Positions 23,398-33,700 are shown, counted from the first letter of the stretch. The stretch is DNA of 64,000 nucleotides from Siphonodentalium dalli (GCA_032622095.1 CP136065.1:56477949-56541948), one strand, 5' to 3'. Notes: a model not told the origin generated them from the sequence alone. Made by a program: numbers and translations.

Positions 23398-23672
23398 ATG
23401 ATGATCCTGTGTATAGAGGCGTACCTAGACAGTATGGAAATGGAATTGGTTCACTATTCAAATCTGCAATGAGAACAGTAGTACCGTTTCTAAAACCTAT
23501 TGGTCAGATTGCTAAACAACAAGTATTCAAGCATGGACTTGCTGCAGTCGAAGATATCATTCATCGTGGTAAAAGTCCGAAAGAAGTATTTTTGAAACAA
23601 GGTAAAGCATTGAAATCTTTTGGAAGAGAAACAATAAAGAAAATATCAACACCAAAACGCATAAATAGATGA
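23398..23672 (+). pseudogene. pVI-like small virion protein, copy A
   Basis: Encodes a ~90-residue basic protein with YRGVPRQ near the start, an amphipathic GNGIGSLFKSAMRTVVP segment and a Lys/Arg-rich end (STPKRINR). The GxGIGSLF-type amphipathic start recalls adenovirus pVI and its Polinton equivalents, which sit between capsid and core. The homology is inferred. The ATGATG at 23398-23403 is out of frame with the body by one base relative to copy B (62555), so the start is damaged. It sits directly before the major capsid gene, as in copy B. Confidence 0.6.
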
Positions 23673-23773
23673 TCGTGGTCTTTGAAAAAATCATTCTTCT
23701 CACAAACGAGTTAGAAGTCCATTAAAATACCCGTAAAGAAATCAAAATGATCTCTCGATATATTTGATTAATC

Positions 23774-25044
23774 ATGATGCAAAATGGATCATGCGAATGC
23801 AGCAAGTCCGAGTTAGATGCTTCTGATGTTCCACAAACAATGACAACGATGTTGGAATCACAATGGATAGAACATCACCCGATTAGCTCTTTGAATAATT
23901 CCGCACCGATAGAATTTGTAATTCCGCCTAAAACTGAAAAATGGACAGATGTGAATCAATCATATTTGTACCTGAAATTCAAAATCACAAAAGTAGATGG
24001 AACAAACTTGGTTGATGGTACTGATGAAATTGCGCCTATTAAAACCTTTTTACATAGCATGTTCAGTAGTATCGATATTTACCAAAATAACAAACTTGTA
24101 ACGGCGAACGGAGATACCTATCCTTATCGAGCCTAGATGGAAAATCTCTTGGGTTATTTTGGTGAATGTAAAGAAAATCAACTTGCCACACTAGAAATGT
24201 GGTATCCAGACACTGCTAAACAGTTAACAAAAAACACTAAAGCTGGTCGTAATGATGGATTGAAATCTCGCCAAGCAATCATAGCAGGTAGTAAAACGGT
24301 AGAATTGTGCAAGAGAAATACTTATTTCTACAAGAGAAATACTTACCAAATGGAATTGAAATAAGAATTCGTCTCAATAGAGCGAATCCAAATTTCTCTT
24401 TAATTGGTCAGGAAGATGGAAAAATAGTATTTGAAACGGCAGTTTTCAATGTTCGTACAATTACGTTGATGCCAGTAGTAGCAAATAACTTGAACAAAAC
24501 AATAATACAGCAAAATATGAAAATACCGATTAGAAGTGTTGAAGTGAAAACATTCACTATTGGTGCAGGGCTTAGATCAAAAATTGAAGATCACCTTTTT
24601 CAAGGACAATTGCCAAAGAGACTTTTCATAGGTTTGGTATCAAACAAAGATATGAATGGCGATATTGAAACGAACCCATTCCATTTCCAATACTTCAATC
24701 TGAAAAAGCTGGAAGTTTGTCAGGACGGACATAGCATCCATTACCGACCATTTGAACCAAACTTTGCATCAGAACAATGCCTAAGATCTTATTTATCACT
24801 GTATCAGTCTTCGGGTATGTTTGGACAAAACAAATCCTTTGGTTTGGATCTCGAAAAATACATGAATGGTTATTGTTTATGGGGTTACGACCGCACACCT
24901 GACCAAGGAGCAGAGGAAGGACATTTGCATCCTATAAAAACCGGTAACATAAGGTTAGCTTCAGTGATCAACGTGATAGTCTATGCTGAGTTCGATAATC
25001 AAATTGAAATCAACAGCTTGCGAGAAATAATAACAGATTATTAA
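23774..25044 (+). pseudogene. major capsid protein (double jelly roll), copy A
   Basis: About 420 codons from ATG 23774. The phrase EFVIPPKTEKWTDVNQSYLY, the TYPYRA segment followed by ENLLGYF, and the later GIEIRIRL are characteristic of the Polinton/adintovirus hexon-like capsid protein. The reading is broken by TAG at 24134-24136, exactly where a Tyr codon is usual in the family (YRA-Y-ENLL). There is a frameshift with a small internal repeat at 24309-24350 (AAGAGAAATACTTA twice). After that it is open to TAA at 25042-25044. The next gene starts 4 bases later. Confidence 0.88.
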
Positions 25045-25048
25045 AAGC

Positions 25049-25507
25049 ATGGATGGATTGCATTTGGAGGAAAAATTGAGACTGCAAGTTGGAGGACTCG
25101 ATTTCATTCCATATTATGTTTCTATCTTTGACAAAGTTCTGAAAACTTTCGAGAAATGTTTCGTTCATGAAATACAAAATAAAATTTCAAAAGAAGTGAC
25201 ACTCAATTGTGAAGGATGTAAAATAGATCATCCAAGTCAGACACGACATTTACTTTGTCTTTGGACACCACCTATACAGTGGGTAAATATGTTCATTGAT
25301 ATAGCACTACTTAAATTGAACATCTACCGAGTTATGGAACAATGGTATCCAGAAATAGAATCATTTACACCACAAGAGAAATTTGAGGCATTCAAACTTT
25401 GGAAAGATATAAAGGAAGTTGTTCATGCAAACTGTAACCAATTTAATTCGGTTTTTGTTGACTTGTGGTGTGAAAAAGTAAAACAATACTACGAAGATGA
25501 ACACTAG
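25049..25507 (+). CDS. Polinton protein of unknown function, 152 residues
   Basis: Uninterrupted from ATG 25049 to TAG 25505-25507, making it one of the few intact frames in the element. It has a possible metal-binding segment CEGCKIDHPSQTRHLLC (about residues 52-68) with two Cys, two His and another Cys, followed by WTPPIQW and mostly helical sequence. It overlaps the start of the protease by 11 bases, which suggests translation from one polycistronic or closely packed unit. I recognise the position and style as a Polinton accessory gene but cannot assign a function. Copy B's equivalent lies beyond the window. Confidence 0.7.
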   Translation: MDGLHLEEKLRLQVGGLDFIPYYVSIFDKVLKTFEKCFVHEIQNKISKEVTLNCEGCKIDHPSQTRHLLCLWTPPIQWVNMFIDIALLKLNIYRVMEQWYPEIESFTPQEKFEAFKLWKDIKEVVHANCNQFNSVFVDLWCEKVKQYYEDEH

Positions 25508-26014
25508 CGAACTTCAGCATATACTAGACAAATCATCCTACCTCTGTTCATTGTATGGTGTGGTGTGTGCAAAAGATCAGTTACCACACGAGAAACCTCA
25601 TCATGTAAAAGCATACATAGTACGTCAGAAAAACCAGAACACTGGGTTGCAATTTTCTTCAATGGAAACATTGCAACATATTTCGATTCGTTTGGGATAC
25701 CAGTTATTGAGGTATATATCAAATCATTCATTCAAAGAAATTCGATCGAATGTAAAATAAACGTTGGTCGGTTTCAACATCACGGTACAAACGTGTGCGG
25801 TATCTACTGCATATTTGCTTTACATTTCTTGAAAAGCGGATATGGTATAAAAGTATTAGTTGAAATGAATTTTGATGGTGACTACTTCAAAAATGATAGA
25901 AAAGTATTTGATTGGTTTCATAGAAACTATGAGCCCTTACGAAAAGAATCAGAAACATTACCCAAAACATGTATTTCACAAACTTGTGAGACTTACTGTG
26001 AATTTCATTATTGA
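25497..26014 (+). pseudogene. adenain-like cysteine protease, copy A
   Basis: Maturation protease that would cleave capsid precursors. Starts MNTSELQHILDKSSYL at 25497. A frameshift near 25590 moves the reading to the frame ending at 26014. Catalytic features are visible: His in EHWVAIFF, the acidic position in YFDSFG, Gln in FQHHGTN and Cys in VCGIYCIFAL. Spacing and order (H, D, Q, C) match the adenovirus/Ulp1-type fold. Total ~170 residues, usual for the family. It is the last gene of the element in this orientation. Confidence 0.85.
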
Positions 26015-26085
26015 TAAAATGTGCTCATTACCAATTGTTTAAATATGTTAAAATCATAATCATTTGTAAATATGTTGATTGTTAA

Positions 26086-26572
26086 AGACACGGTTGGCCT
26101 TGGGTATCCTGTGAAAATATCTCCACCCGTCAAAAACCGCCACAAACAGAAAGAACATCAAATGTAGATGGACTTTGTCCGTATGCAAATAACAAATATC
26201 GCAAAAACAGTATGTTATGGTCATATGTTTGACCATTGTTATGTAAACAAAAGCATAAAAAGTTACTTTTCTGGTGTTTGTTTATATTATGATGGTAAAC
26301 ATAAAGAGCGTTCTTTGTTGGCGAATACCTGATATGGAACTAATAAAGAGCGTTTATGCCATTTGTGTGTGATTAGCCAGTAGCATTGTGCTGTCTTCTG
26401 TAACACAATCAGGCTCTTGCTTTGGTAAAATATAGTATGTCTTTATGATAACATGCTGTTTACGCGATGGTCATGGTATATATGGATGGAACTTTATACG
26501 TTTTAATGTTTTTCTGTTTACGGTGTTTGGAACAAATATGAATATTTTCGAAAATTAAGGCCGCACGTGCCT
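26086..26572 (-). mobile_element. TTAA-type MITE, copy 2 (inverted)
   Basis: Reverse-orientation copy of the 21384 element, flanked by TTAA at 26082-26085 and 26573-26576. Lies 68 bases after the protease stop. Confidence 0.88.
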
Positions 26573-26576
26573 TTAA

Positions 26577-26725
26577 TTAATGATGAAATGAGTTACCAAA
26601 TGTAAATTATGTTAATTGCATTACCAATTATTGATTGTAAATATGATAATGTCATGATCAGTTGTAAATATGTTGATTCTTAATTAAAAAATTAAAGTTA
26701 TGTTGTTGAAAAACAGTGTCTGTTT
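26577..26725. repeat. short AT-rich repeat related to the Polinton A right flank
   Basis: Contains phrases (TTACCAATT..., TTTGTAAATATGTTGATT) that also occur at 26015-26081. It looks like a duplicated piece of the post-protease region caught between two MITEs. Confidence 0.5.
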
Positions 26726-26729
26726 TTAA

Positions 26730-27223
26730 AGGCACGTGTGGCCTTAGTTGTCGAAAATATTCATATTTGTTCCAATCACTGTAAACAGAAAAAACATTAA
26801 AATGCATACAGTTTCGTTCATATATACCATGACCATCGCGCAAAAAGCATGTTATCATAAAGACCTACTATATTTTACCTAAGCAAGAGCCTGATTGTGT
26901 TACAGAAGACAGCACAATGATACTGGCTAATCACACAAAAATGGCATAAACGCTCTTTATTTGTTCCATATCAGGTATTCACCAACAAAGAACGCTCTTT
27001 ATGTTTACCATCATAATATAAACAAACACCAGAAAAGTAATTTTTTATGCTTTTGTTTACATAACAATGGTCAAACAAATGACAATAACATACTGTTTAT
27101 GCGATATTTCTTATTTGTATACGGACAACGTCTGTCTACATTTTGATGTTCTTTCTGTTTGTGGCGGTTTTGACGGGTGGAAATATTTTTACAGGATACC
27201 CACCGCCAAGGCCAACCGTACCT
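26730..27223 (+). mobile_element. TTAA-type MITE, copy 3
   Basis: Flanked by TTAA at 26726-26729 and 27224-27227, with the same ends as copy 1. Three of the four family members in this window lie within 6 kb. Confidence 0.88.
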
Positions 27224-27319
27224 TTAATTATCGTCTTCGACAATGTCGATGAAGATCTTAATTCACCAATAAAGAAACACATTTGAAATGACGTTCGGGA
27301 AAATTGGTAGAAAAACACA

Positions 27320-27815
27320 ATGACATCGCCAACGACGCCCGCGCATTTTACATATAACAAAATCCCATTTAGAACATATCATTTCTCCACGATGGAATAC
27401 GCAGCTACTGATCTTGGATCTTATGTCAGAGCCATCCGTGTATCGGCCACGAGGGACATTGCGGTGTGGGAGGCCCTTTCCTGGACAGTGTATGGTACAG
27501 GTGAAAAGTTCTTTGAACTATTCACTTTTGTCTGTGCAACTTGGGCTCGCAATCCTACACTGTTCAGTGGACAGGAGATAGAACACATCGAATGGCTTGT
27601 GACAACAGATATGTTACTGACGGTGGCGGCAACCCTTCTGCAGAGAAAACTCGTGTTTTGGAGAGAGAAAAAGCAATACAGATTCAGCGTATCCCCAGTG
27701 AGGAATGTGAGTATACCGAAATGTATATTTCCATCTCTCACCGCTTGTGTTTCAGGAGTTGGACCAAGAGGATGGATTTGAGTTCATAAAGACCCCTTAT
27801 CCACTTTTCTTGTGA
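27320..27815 (+). pseudogene. OTU-like cysteine protease gene lacking the catalytic Cys
   Basis: A 153-codon frame from ATG 27320. Residues ~45-105 (WEALSWTVYGTGEKFFELF, then NPTLF and MLLTVAATLLQRKLVFW) follow the pattern of OTU domains: a short helix after the active site, YG-x-x-E, NP-x-LF, and L-x-AA-x-LL-x-x-x-I. Where OTU proteins have DGNC-x-F-R-A the sequence reads RDIAVWEA, so the Cys position is Ala. The 3' part is uncertain. A 49-bp stretch (27707-27755) bounded by GTGAGT and TTTCAG can be read as an intron, giving an in-frame second exon that ends TGA 27813-27815. It could equally be a frameshift. A histone-type stem-loop follows 13 bases after that stop. The family assignment is inference. 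Confidence 0.45.
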
Positions 27816-27828
27816 TCTGACGTAAAAC

Positions 27829-27849
27829 GGTCCTTTTCAGGACCACCCA
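27829..27849 (+). promoter_or_regulatory. histone-type mRNA 3' stem-loop, first
   Basis: GGTCCT-TTTC-AGGACC (27829-27844), preceded by AAAAC and followed by ACCCA. This fits the metazoan replication-dependent histone 3' end: six-base stem, four-base loop, ACCCA cleavage tail. No histone gene precedes it; the upstream frame is OTU-like. No clear U7 element was seen downstream. Confidence 0.75.
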
Positions 27850-27881
27850 AAACCTGCTATCAGATGGCTCTTGCATGCACA

Positions 27882-28003
27882 TTTACTAATGCTTCTATTT
27901 TTTGTTCGGTATTATTCTAAGTTCAGTGTGTCCAGCGAAGGGGAACGCCCTTCGCTTACCACACTGCCATTAGAATCCGAGAACAAATAGAAACATCAGT
28001 AAA
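27882..28003. repeat. hairpin element, copy 1
   Basis: Imperfect palindrome of ~120 bases from TTTACTAATGCTTCTATTT to its complement ending at 28003, with a central AGCGAAGGG/CCCTTCGCT hairpin. A second copy lies at 28213. Confidence 0.75.
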
Positions 28004-28025
28004 TTATGCTCTTTTCTGTCAAAAA

Positions 28026-28185
28026 ACATATTTCTACAAATAAAAAAAAACACCGATTTGACTCGAAGTTTTATATGTACCATTTTACCATTATCTCATA
28101 ACATATTTCACTGAGAGGTAACTTCTACGAGTACATTTTACAACGCTAGCGTCTTCGAATTTATTCGAAGACTTTCGCTTTTGTT
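28026..28185. repeat. inverted repeat arm, left
   Basis: Matches 29410-29575 in reverse complement, most strongly through GTACCATTTTACCATTATCTC. The pair encloses ~1.2 kb containing a GC-rich repeat, an R1 piece and an OTU 3' remnant. The outer parts of both arms have diverged. Confidence 0.6.
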
Positions 28186-28212
28186 AAAAAATGCACTGGT
28201 AAAGTTGCACAA

Positions 28213-28333
28213 TTTACCAATGCTTCGATTTTTGCTCGGTATTATTCTAAGTTCAGTGTGTCCAGCGAAGGGGAACACCCTGCGCTTACCACACTGGCAT
28301 TAGAATCCTAGAAAAAAACGATACATTAGTAAA
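28213..28333. repeat. hairpin element, copy 2
   Basis: Second copy of the palindrome at 27882-28003, with a few differences in the loop and in the right arm. Confidence 0.72.
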
Positions 28334-28424
28334 TTATGCTCTTTTCTGTAAAAAAAAACAATTCGAAGCGCTCACCTTACTCTTTTGGAATCTAACACAA
28401 CCTCTGGATCGACGAGCCCGACCA

Positions 28425-28700
28425 TGGGTTGTCACTCTGGCCCAGAGTGACATGAGCAAGTGATTTGGATTTGTTCTGGCCCACCCCTCGCTCGTAGGCA
28501 CTCTGGCCCATGGGCCAGGTCCTGACATTGACTATCTGGCTGGCACTCTGGCCCACCCCCTGGATCTGGCCCATGGGCCAGGTCCCAGATCCTGACATTG
28601 ACTCTCTGGATCTGGCACCTTGGGCCAGATCCTGACATTGACTCTGGCCCACCCCCTCACTCGTCGCCATGGGCCAGATTGGCGACGAGGTGGGCCAGCC
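28425..28700. repeat. GC-rich TGGCCCA repeat block
   Basis: Shuffled copies of CTGGCCCATGGGCCAGG, ATCCTGACATTGACTCT and GGCCCACCCCCT. The composition contrasts sharply with the AT-rich surroundings. Open frames on the minus strand are repeat shadows. Confidence 0.75.
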
Positions 28701-29034
28701 AATACTACTCACAAGGCACAGATTCAAGAATTCCTACAAAAACGGAGGCCTAGTCCTCCCAAGTTGTACGTGCCAAATCCAGAATGGAAACCCACGTATA
28801 AGGAAGGATTATATCCAGATTTTAAGAATTGATTCAGTCCATGTATATAATACTCTAGCATCACATGTTTTCATAACAGTTAGCACAGGTGTGGATTGGC
28901 ATTTGGCCATTAAGAGATTAACTGGCTTCAGACCAGTCACTAATTAAACAATTAGACTTAATAACTGGACTGAAGCATGGTGTAAGATCCTGTCTTACTG
29001 TGTTGGTAGTTTGCTATATTTCATGCAGCCACTC
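28701..29034 (+). repeat. R1 repeat, partial unit
   Basis: Covers the second two-thirds of the ~427-bp R1 unit described at 29692. It enters inside the R1 reading frame and ends at TTCATGCAGCCA. The frame continues past the usual early stop through GVDWHLAIKRLTGF. Confidence 0.75.
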
Positions 29035-29036
29035 TG

Positions 29037-29142
29037 GATAAAACAGACAGGACAGCCGTGTAATGCTGCCATTTGGTTACGACGTTCTGAAGATCACTTC
29101 CAGGTTTATTCGAACCCGAATACACAGTCCGGTTTCTTTTGA
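29037..29142 (+). pseudogene. 3' end remnant of an OTU-like gene
   Basis: An open stretch contains the phrase IWLRRSEDHFQVYSNP and ends TGA at 29140-29142. OTU domains usually close with a strand and a catalytic His (I-x-L-x...-HF/HY), which this resembles. The stop lies 13 bases before a histone-type stem-loop, the same spacing as in the gene at 27320, so the two probably descend from one gene family. Assignment is inference from pattern and context. Confidence 0.35.
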
Positions 29143-29155
29143 AACCCTACAAAAC

Positions 29156-29176
29156 GGCCCTTTTCAGGGCCTCACA
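29156..29176 (+). promoter_or_regulatory. histone-type mRNA 3' stem-loop, second
   Basis: GGCCCT-TTTC-AGGGCC (29156-29171), preceded by ACAAAAC and followed by TCACA. Same structure as 27829-27849 with a compensated base pair in the stem, which argues for conserved pairing. Confidence 0.75.
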
Positions 29177-29220
29177 AATGTTTTCGAAAGTTAAATCTAG
29201 CATTGCTATCGTTCTATTCT

Positions 29221-29330
29221 TCCTGAACTTGGAGAGAATGTTCACATAATTTCTCAAAGAATACTTGTTCATTCATCCTGAACTTGGAGAGAATGTTCAC
29301 ATAATTTATCAAAGAATACTTCCCTAACAA
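29221..29330. repeat. 55-bp tandem duplication
   Basis: TCCTGAACTTGGAGAGAATG recurs at 29221 and 29276, two units. Confidence 0.85.
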
Positions 29331-29409
29331 TAAAAAAAAAACCCACTACCACCCCCTTCATATCTATAACCCGATCATCATGTAGCATAATAATGCAGAG
29401 CGTAACTTT

Positions 29410-29575
29410 CGTGAATTCGAAAGTTCCTGAATAGATTTAGAAGACGATACCGTTGTTAAATGTACTAGTAGAAGTTACATTCGAGTAGATTTGTTAAGAG
29501 ATAATGGTAAAATGGTACATATAAAATTTTCCCGAGTCAAAACGGTGTTTTATTCGTAGAAATGTTTTTTGACAA
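29410..29575. repeat. inverted repeat arm, right
   Basis: Reverse-complement partner of 28026-28185. Immediately after it, 29577-29660 resembles 27265-27355 in direct orientation (GAAAAAC...CAACGACG...CGCGC). Confidence 0.6.
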
Positions 29576-29691
29576 AAAGAAACACTTGATTTGACATTCA
29601 GGAAATTTGATAGAAAAACGCTATGGTGTCGTCAACGACGTCCGCGCGTTTCATATAATATGGAGCGCAGTGTAGCGTTTTTTTTTCTTCA

Positions 29692-30341
29692 AAATGTTCT
29701 CTAAACTGAAAGAATTTTTGTTGCTAAAATTCTCTGCCGATGCTCGATTACAGCATTGGAAGAAGAATGTTAGAGACTCGGAGGGACACAAGGCAGATTA
29801 GAGCTGGGATTCAAGAATTCCTACAAAAACGAAGGCCTAGTCCTCCCAAGTTGTACGTGCCACATCCAGAATGGAAACCCACGTATAAGGAAGGATTATA
29901 ACCAGATATTAAGAATTGATTCAGTCCATGTATATAAGACTCTAGCATCACATGTTTTCATAACAGTTATCACAGGTGTGGATTGGCATTTGGCCATTAA
30001 GAGATTAACTGGCTTCAGACCAGTCACTAATTAAACAATTAAGACTTATTAACCGGACTGAAGCATGGTGTAAGATCCTGTCTTACTGTGTTGGTAGTTT
30101 GCTATATTTCATGCAGCCAAATGTTCTCTAAACTGAAAGAGAAAAGTTTGCTAAAATTCTCTGCCGATGCTCGATTAAAGCATTGGAAGAAGAATGTTAG
30201 AGACTCGGAGGGGCACAAGGCACCGATTAGAGCTGGGATTCAAGAATTCCTACAAAATCGGAGGCCTAATCCTCCCAAGTTGTATGTGCCAAATCCAGAA
30301 TGGAAACCCACGTATAATGGAGATTGATATCCAGATTTGTC
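29692..30341 (+). repeat. R1 tandem repeat, about 1.5 units of ~427 bp
   Basis: The landmark AATGTTCTCTAAACTGAAAG occurs at about 29693 and 30120, 427 bases apart. The same unit appears at 48523-49337 and 52822-53196, always downstream of a PLE 3' end or upstream of the Polinton polymerase fragment. The second unit stops at TATCCAGATTTGTCT and joins the polymerase sequence at about 30342. Confidence 0.85.
30121..30327 (+). CDS. R1 reading frame (68 codons here), unknown basic protein
   Basis: ATG 30121 opens a frame encoding a very basic peptide: MFSKLKEKSLLKFSADARL, then a KHWKKNVRDSEGHK segment and a Pro-rich KLYVPNPEWKPTY. It stops at TGA 30325-30327. In other R1 copies (for example around 48848) the same frame runs on through IDSVHVYKTLASHVFITVST to a stop ~45 codons later, so the full frame would be ~110 codons. 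Other copies carry frameshifts. I recognise no family. The persistence of the frame over several copies suggests it once coded for something, but duplication alone could also explain it. Confidence 0.4.
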   Translation: MFSKLKEKSLLKFSADARLKHWKKNVRDSEGHKAPIRAGIQEFLQNRRPNPPKLYVPNPEWKPTYNGD

Positions 30342-30776
30342 TGCAATTCATGTGATTATGTATGGTCAATAGAGAATATGTTATTAAAGGTGAAAATGTA
30401 TTGGAAAGATTTTGTAAATGGTTGTTTTACACCAACGACCATAAAGGCACAGCATGTATTGCTCACAATGCAAGAGGCTACGATAGTCAGTTCCTCTTAT
30501 ATTACTTGGTGAACAATGGAAATTCAAAACCTAATGTTATTATGAACAAAATACTGAGTTTACAATGTAATGGTGTTAGAGTAATCGATTCATTGAGTTT
30601 CATCCCAATGGCATTATCTAAATTTCCAAAAACATTCCAACTTGAATGGCTAAAGGTTTTTTTCCACATTGGGCAAATACACAGGACTTTCAGAATTACG
30701 TAGGACCATATCTAGACAAAACAATAATGTCTGAGGAAAATAGGGATTCATTTCTGAAATGGTACGAAGCTAGGGG
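30342..30776 (+). pseudogene. Polinton polymerase fragment, copy C1 (5' part)
   Basis: Starts at GCAATTCATGTGATT, equivalent to 16470 in copy A. It covers the exonuclease-region phrases LERFCKWLFYTNDHK and ARGYDSQFLL, up to FLKWYEARG. A LINE interrupts it at about 30777, and it resumes at 35305. It belongs to the R1-polymerase-PLE composite, not to a complete Polinton. Confidence 0.88.
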
Positions 30777-30777
30777 A

Positions 30778-33700
30778 GCTGTTTATGTTCAACCCGAAGG
30801 AACGAGATATTCATCGAATTCAGCTTTTAGTGAACTTGACACCGACATTTTGAAAATGAGACAAGGATATGATAATATTTTTTTAACTGGCGATTTTAAT
30901 GCACGTACCTCAGAAAAAATAGACTATATTCTGATTGATGAAAATGATAATGGTATTTACGATAACCAAAACTTAACTGCCGAAATGGTGTTAGAGAATT
31001 GTGGTCTACCCTTAAAGAGGCATAGTATGGACAAAACGACAAATAATTTTGGCCATCAATTACTGAGCTCTTGTCAGCACAACGACCTGTTAATTTTAAA
31101 TGGAAGACTGGGAAATTGGATCTCTTACATGTCGAGACGCATCAGTTGTAGACTATATGCTATGTTCCCTAAATGCACTACCCATGGCCATTGATTTTAT
31201 AGTCGGAGAGGCAAACAAATTGTTTTCAAACGTGCACAAATCTATTACAACTGAAATATCAATTTATTTGGATTCAAGTACTAATTTGTGTGAAGAGGAA
31301 TCTCATACTCATAGTATACCTAAATGGTATCCGTCCAAAACGACCGAGTTTATATGGAATCTCGATCCAGTGGAAATATTAGAAGTGCGATCTTTGTTAA
31401 ATAGACCTCACTCTGCGACTAATAATGCAGAAGTTAATGAAATTGTGGGCAGGATATCCCGCATTCTTCATAAATCGTCAACTGATACATTCGGATCCCC
31501 CATTAATAAGCCGAAATCACGAAAAAAGGATAACAAGCCTTGGTTTAATTCATCATGCTGGAAAGCGCGTAAAGATTACCGCAAAGCTGAGAGATACCAT
31601 AATCAATATCAAAACGATTGTTCAAGAAAACTAATGCGTGAATCGGCTAGGAATTACAAACGCGAAATGGATAATGCAATAGCAATACACAGGGGGAATA
31701 TTACATGCGAATTATCAAAATTAAAATTAGAGAATACAAGGAAATTCAGGTCTACAGTTAATAAGAAAACTGTAACAATAAGTAGCAAAGTAAAAATAGA
31801 GAAATTTGAAGAACACTTCCGGTTAATAAATTCGGAATCAATTACAAACGACCTACATGTAGATATATGTATGAACATTGATACAAGTAACATAAATGAC
31901 CAACTGAACCGATCGATAAGTAGGGAAGAAGTTATGACAGCTATAAAGAGTTTAAAAAACAATAAGTCCCCCGGTGACGATGGAATTCTAAATGAACATA
32001 TTAAGGCATCCTCTGACACACTTATAGACATATATTGCAATATATTTAATTTAATTTTTGAATCAGGTTGTGTACCAGACACATGGGGGGTTGGCACTAT
32101 TATACCACTCTACAAGAACAAAGGTAAAAAAGAAGACCCTAAAAACTATAGGCCAATCACCCTTTTGAGCTGTTTGGGAAAACTGTTTACAAAGATCCTG
32201 TCAAACAGATTGTACTCATATATTGAGGAAAATGAAGTTCTCTATGAGAACCAGACGGGTTTTAGAAAAGGTTATTCTACAACAGATAACATTTTTGTTT
32301 TGCATATGCTAACTGAAATTACAAAGGCACTTAAAAGGAATCTTTATTGCGCTTTTATTGACTTTGAAAAAGCATTCGATAAGGTATGGAGGCAAGGGCT
32401 ATGGTACAAACTCCTGAGAAATGACATAAATGGGAAGTTGCTCACATTTATTAAAAGCATGTACACAAACATTAAATCGAAAGTTCGTTTGGGTAATAAA
32501 ACGTCCAATTATTTTCCATGTTTATCTGGGGTACGACAAGGTGGGAACTTATCACCCCTTCTGTTCTCACTTTACCTGAACGATCTTGAAGATTTCTTAA
32601 AATCAGACGGCGTTGAAGGTCTGTGTAAAATGTCACGAGATATAGAAACCCACTTACAGACATATGTCAAACTATTCATTATCTTATACGCAGATGACAC
32701 GGTACTAATGGCTGAAACACCGACACATTTACAAAAGGCACTTAATAGTTTCCAAAGTTACTGCGAAAAATGGAAATTAACTGTAAACGCCGAGAAAACT
32801 AAGATAATGTTAATATCTAAAAGAAGCTTGCCAAAGAATAAGACATTTCTTTTCAAAGGTCAGACAATTGAAGTGGTGAAGAGCTTTAATTACCTTGGAA
32901 TTATACACACAAAATCGGGCACCTACTCTTTAGCGAAAAAGACTTTGATGAATAAAGCAACCAAGGCAATGTACTCTATTATATCGAAATCAAGAATTCA
33001 TTGCTTGTCAGTGAAAAACATGTTTGAAATGTTTGACGCCCAAGTTTTACCAATTATGTTGTATTGTTGTGAAGTATGGGGCTCAGGGAGTAATGCAATA
33101 TTTGAAAATATCCACAGAAAATTTATAAAGCATGTGCTCCATCTAAAGTCATCGACTCCTAATTATATGGTATATGGTGAAAGTGGTAGACTACCGATTG
33201 AGTACACAATTAATCTGCGCATTCTGAAATACTGGATGAATATTAAGAATATGAAACAAAGCAGATTTTGTAAAACTCTTTATTTACTAGCTCTGAATGT
33301 ATGTGAATCTGTGTCAGTAAAATTTCAGTGGATAGAAAACATAAAGGATATCCTGACAAATTGTGGCCAGATCCATCTCTGGAAAATGGAAAATATTCCA
33401 TGTTCAGATACACTAGTACCATACTTCAAGTGCAATTTAAATAGTCAATTCCGTAATGTGTGGTTTTCTGATATTGAAAACTCTAATCGAGGTAACACGT
33501 ATAAAATTTTCAAGCATGACATTAATTTTGAAATATACTTGGATAGTTTGGATACAAAAAATAGAATATCTCTATGTCAATTTCGTACTAGTAACCACCG
33601 CTTACCAATAGAGAAAGGCCGTTGGAACGGAACAAACGTATGTTCTAGATTGTGCCCCATGTGTAAAAAACGTAAACTTGGGGATGAATTTCACTACTTA

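Larger units (their letters stand above)
15951..26081 (+). mobile_element. Maverick/Polinton element, copy A (degenerate)
   Basis: A block of about twelve genes, all on the + strand, includes the Polinton hallmark set: protein-primed family B DNA polymerase, packaging ATPase, retroviral-type integrase, minor and major jelly-roll capsid proteins and an adenain-like protease. No terminal inverted repeats could be identified. The left edge abuts duplicated segment D3, and the right edge is lost among MITEs. Every long gene carries at least one stop, frameshift, deletion or insertion, so the copy is dead. Confidence 0.93.

Noticed and set aside
28392-28727. Minus-strand frames of 64-111 codons rich in Gly, Pro and Trp
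   Set aside because: They arise from the shuffled TGGCCCA repeat block and appear in more than one frame over the same bases.
27829-29176. Histone genes implied by the two stem-loops
   Set aside because: No histone-fold sequence was found within several kilobases on either strand; the upstream readings are OTU-like instead.
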